Below, piece by piece: positions 63,553 to 64,000 of a stretch of 64,000 nt of DNA (the first letter of the stretch is position 1; every line of letters begins with the position of its first letter). The stretch is from Methylobacterium aquaticum (lineage in GTDB: Bacteria; Pseudomonadota; Alphaproteobacteria; Rhizobiales; Beijerinckiaceae). Under the pieces are notes generated by a model that saw only the letters and a list, made by a program, of their open reading frames with translations, had not been told where the DNA came from and made no database searches. The DNA lies in assembly GCF_016804325.1 (NCBI RefSeq), contig NZ_CP043627.1, positions 2,741,001 to 2,805,000 of the forward strand. Direction: 5' to 3'. Made by a program: the position numbers and the translations under genes.

Positions 63553-63886
63553 GATCGGTGATCCCATCGGTTGAAGGCCGTGCGGCACGTCCGGCGACGT
63601 CGCTCCGGGGCCGCTCTCTCTTGCCATGGATAAGTCGCCAAGGCTCGAAGAGTTGCGTTCCCGAAGCGTGTCGGTTGAGAAAACGGTAAACACGGGGGTG
63701 CGACGCCGCGGTGACATTTCGCACCGTGGTGCCGAGATCACACGAGCGGCGGGGTCGGACCGACCCTGGATTGGCGATCCCGCCCGGTTGGACTGCACCG
63801 TACTTCGAACGTCCGGCGCCCCGACGGGTTCCTGACGCAGTGTCGCCGAGATGATCCGGGCCTCGACTGGCCTGGTCTGTCGTCCT
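63553..63886. other. Gene-free stretch
   Basis: I see no coding region. A GTGCGACGCCGCGGTGAC / TTCGCACCGTGGTGC weak dyad at 63697-63737 is the only notable structure. Confidence 0.4.
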
Positions 63887-64000
63887 TCAGGCCAGCGCCT
63901 GCCGCCCCTGCCCCGCCCGGCGCTGCACCAGCCAGAGCGAGATCGCGACGTTGAGCAGGTTCCAGCCGATTCCGTTGGCGAAGGCCGCCGCGTAGGAGCC
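63887..64000 (-). CDS. Partial membrane protein (C-terminal end)
   Basis: The window cuts this gene; 37 residues and the stop at 63887-63889 are present. The visible end reads GSYAAAFANGIGWNLLNVAI and SLWLVQRRAGQGRQALA: a hydrophobic membrane helix followed by a basic cytoplasmic tail. The family cannot be told from this. Confidence 0.5.
   Translation of the reverse strand, partial: GSYAAAFANGIGWNLLNVAISLWLVQRRAGQGRQALA

Overview
The window is a GC-rich alphaproteobacterial chromosome segment, most likely from Methylobacterium or a close relative. This rests on the order dusB-ntrB-ntrC-ntrY-ntrX-hfq-hflX beside a fused ispDF, on MucR, a PHB-depolymerase-type esterase, an SrpA-like catalase and a Mn-catalase, and on dispersed palindromic repeats of a kind common in that group. 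The assignment comes from gene content and protein resemblance only; no database search was possible.

Layout. 0.4-7.2 kb: a MaoC hydratase, a frameshifted SpoU/TrmH methyltransferase, an iron-type binding protein and permease without an ATPase, and an esterase preceded by a ribbon-helix-helix gene. 7.4-11 kb: a membrane class III cyclase read in frame into an amidoligase domain, then a 16-codon Trp-Trp leader peptide with hairpins in front of a tryptophanyl-tRNA synthetase. 11-20 kb: an LLM flavoprotein, a phosphoesterase that seems to start at ATC, an SDR, an M10 protease fused to a Hint domain, a methyltransferase, an LRR-kinase and a Mn-catalase. 21-22.6 kb: an IS110/IS1111-type element inserted in a dispersed palindromic repeat. 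22.7-33 kb: transporters, a decayed ABC ATPase, a SleB-type hydrolase, small regulators, a nucleobase permease and a DapA-fold protein lacking its catalytic lysine.

33.4-36.3 kb: a plasmid-type module made of a HARE-HTH gene, a RepA-like initiator, seven phased iteron-like repeats, an AT-rich tract and a near-consensus DnaA box. It looks like an integrated plasmid replicon. 36.3-42.4 kb: mazG, an XRE-cupin regulator with GNAT, a secreted catalase-like peroxidase, and two frameshifted genes (MFS, AAA ATPase). 42.6-53.7 kb: the nitrogen-regulation block (hflX, hfq, ntrX, ntrY, mucR, ntrC, ntrB, dusB, all on the minus strand). 54.4-56.1 kb: ispDF-cinA. 56.3-60 kb: a MarR-GNAT fusion, then a histidine kinase / double-domain KaiC-like ATPase / response regulator operon. 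60-64 kb: small secreted proteins and an MHS-type transporter.

Four otherwise well-conserved genes (trmH-like, MFS, AAA ATPase, ntrX) each lack one base in a G/C-rich run. Assembly indels are the simplest explanation, so these genes may be intact in the cell. The points most worth following up are the leader-peptide attenuator on trpS, the iteron/RepA origin, the IS element with its probable guide RNA, the lysine-less DapA, the KaiC-like two-component operon and the MucR that appears to lack its zinc ligands.
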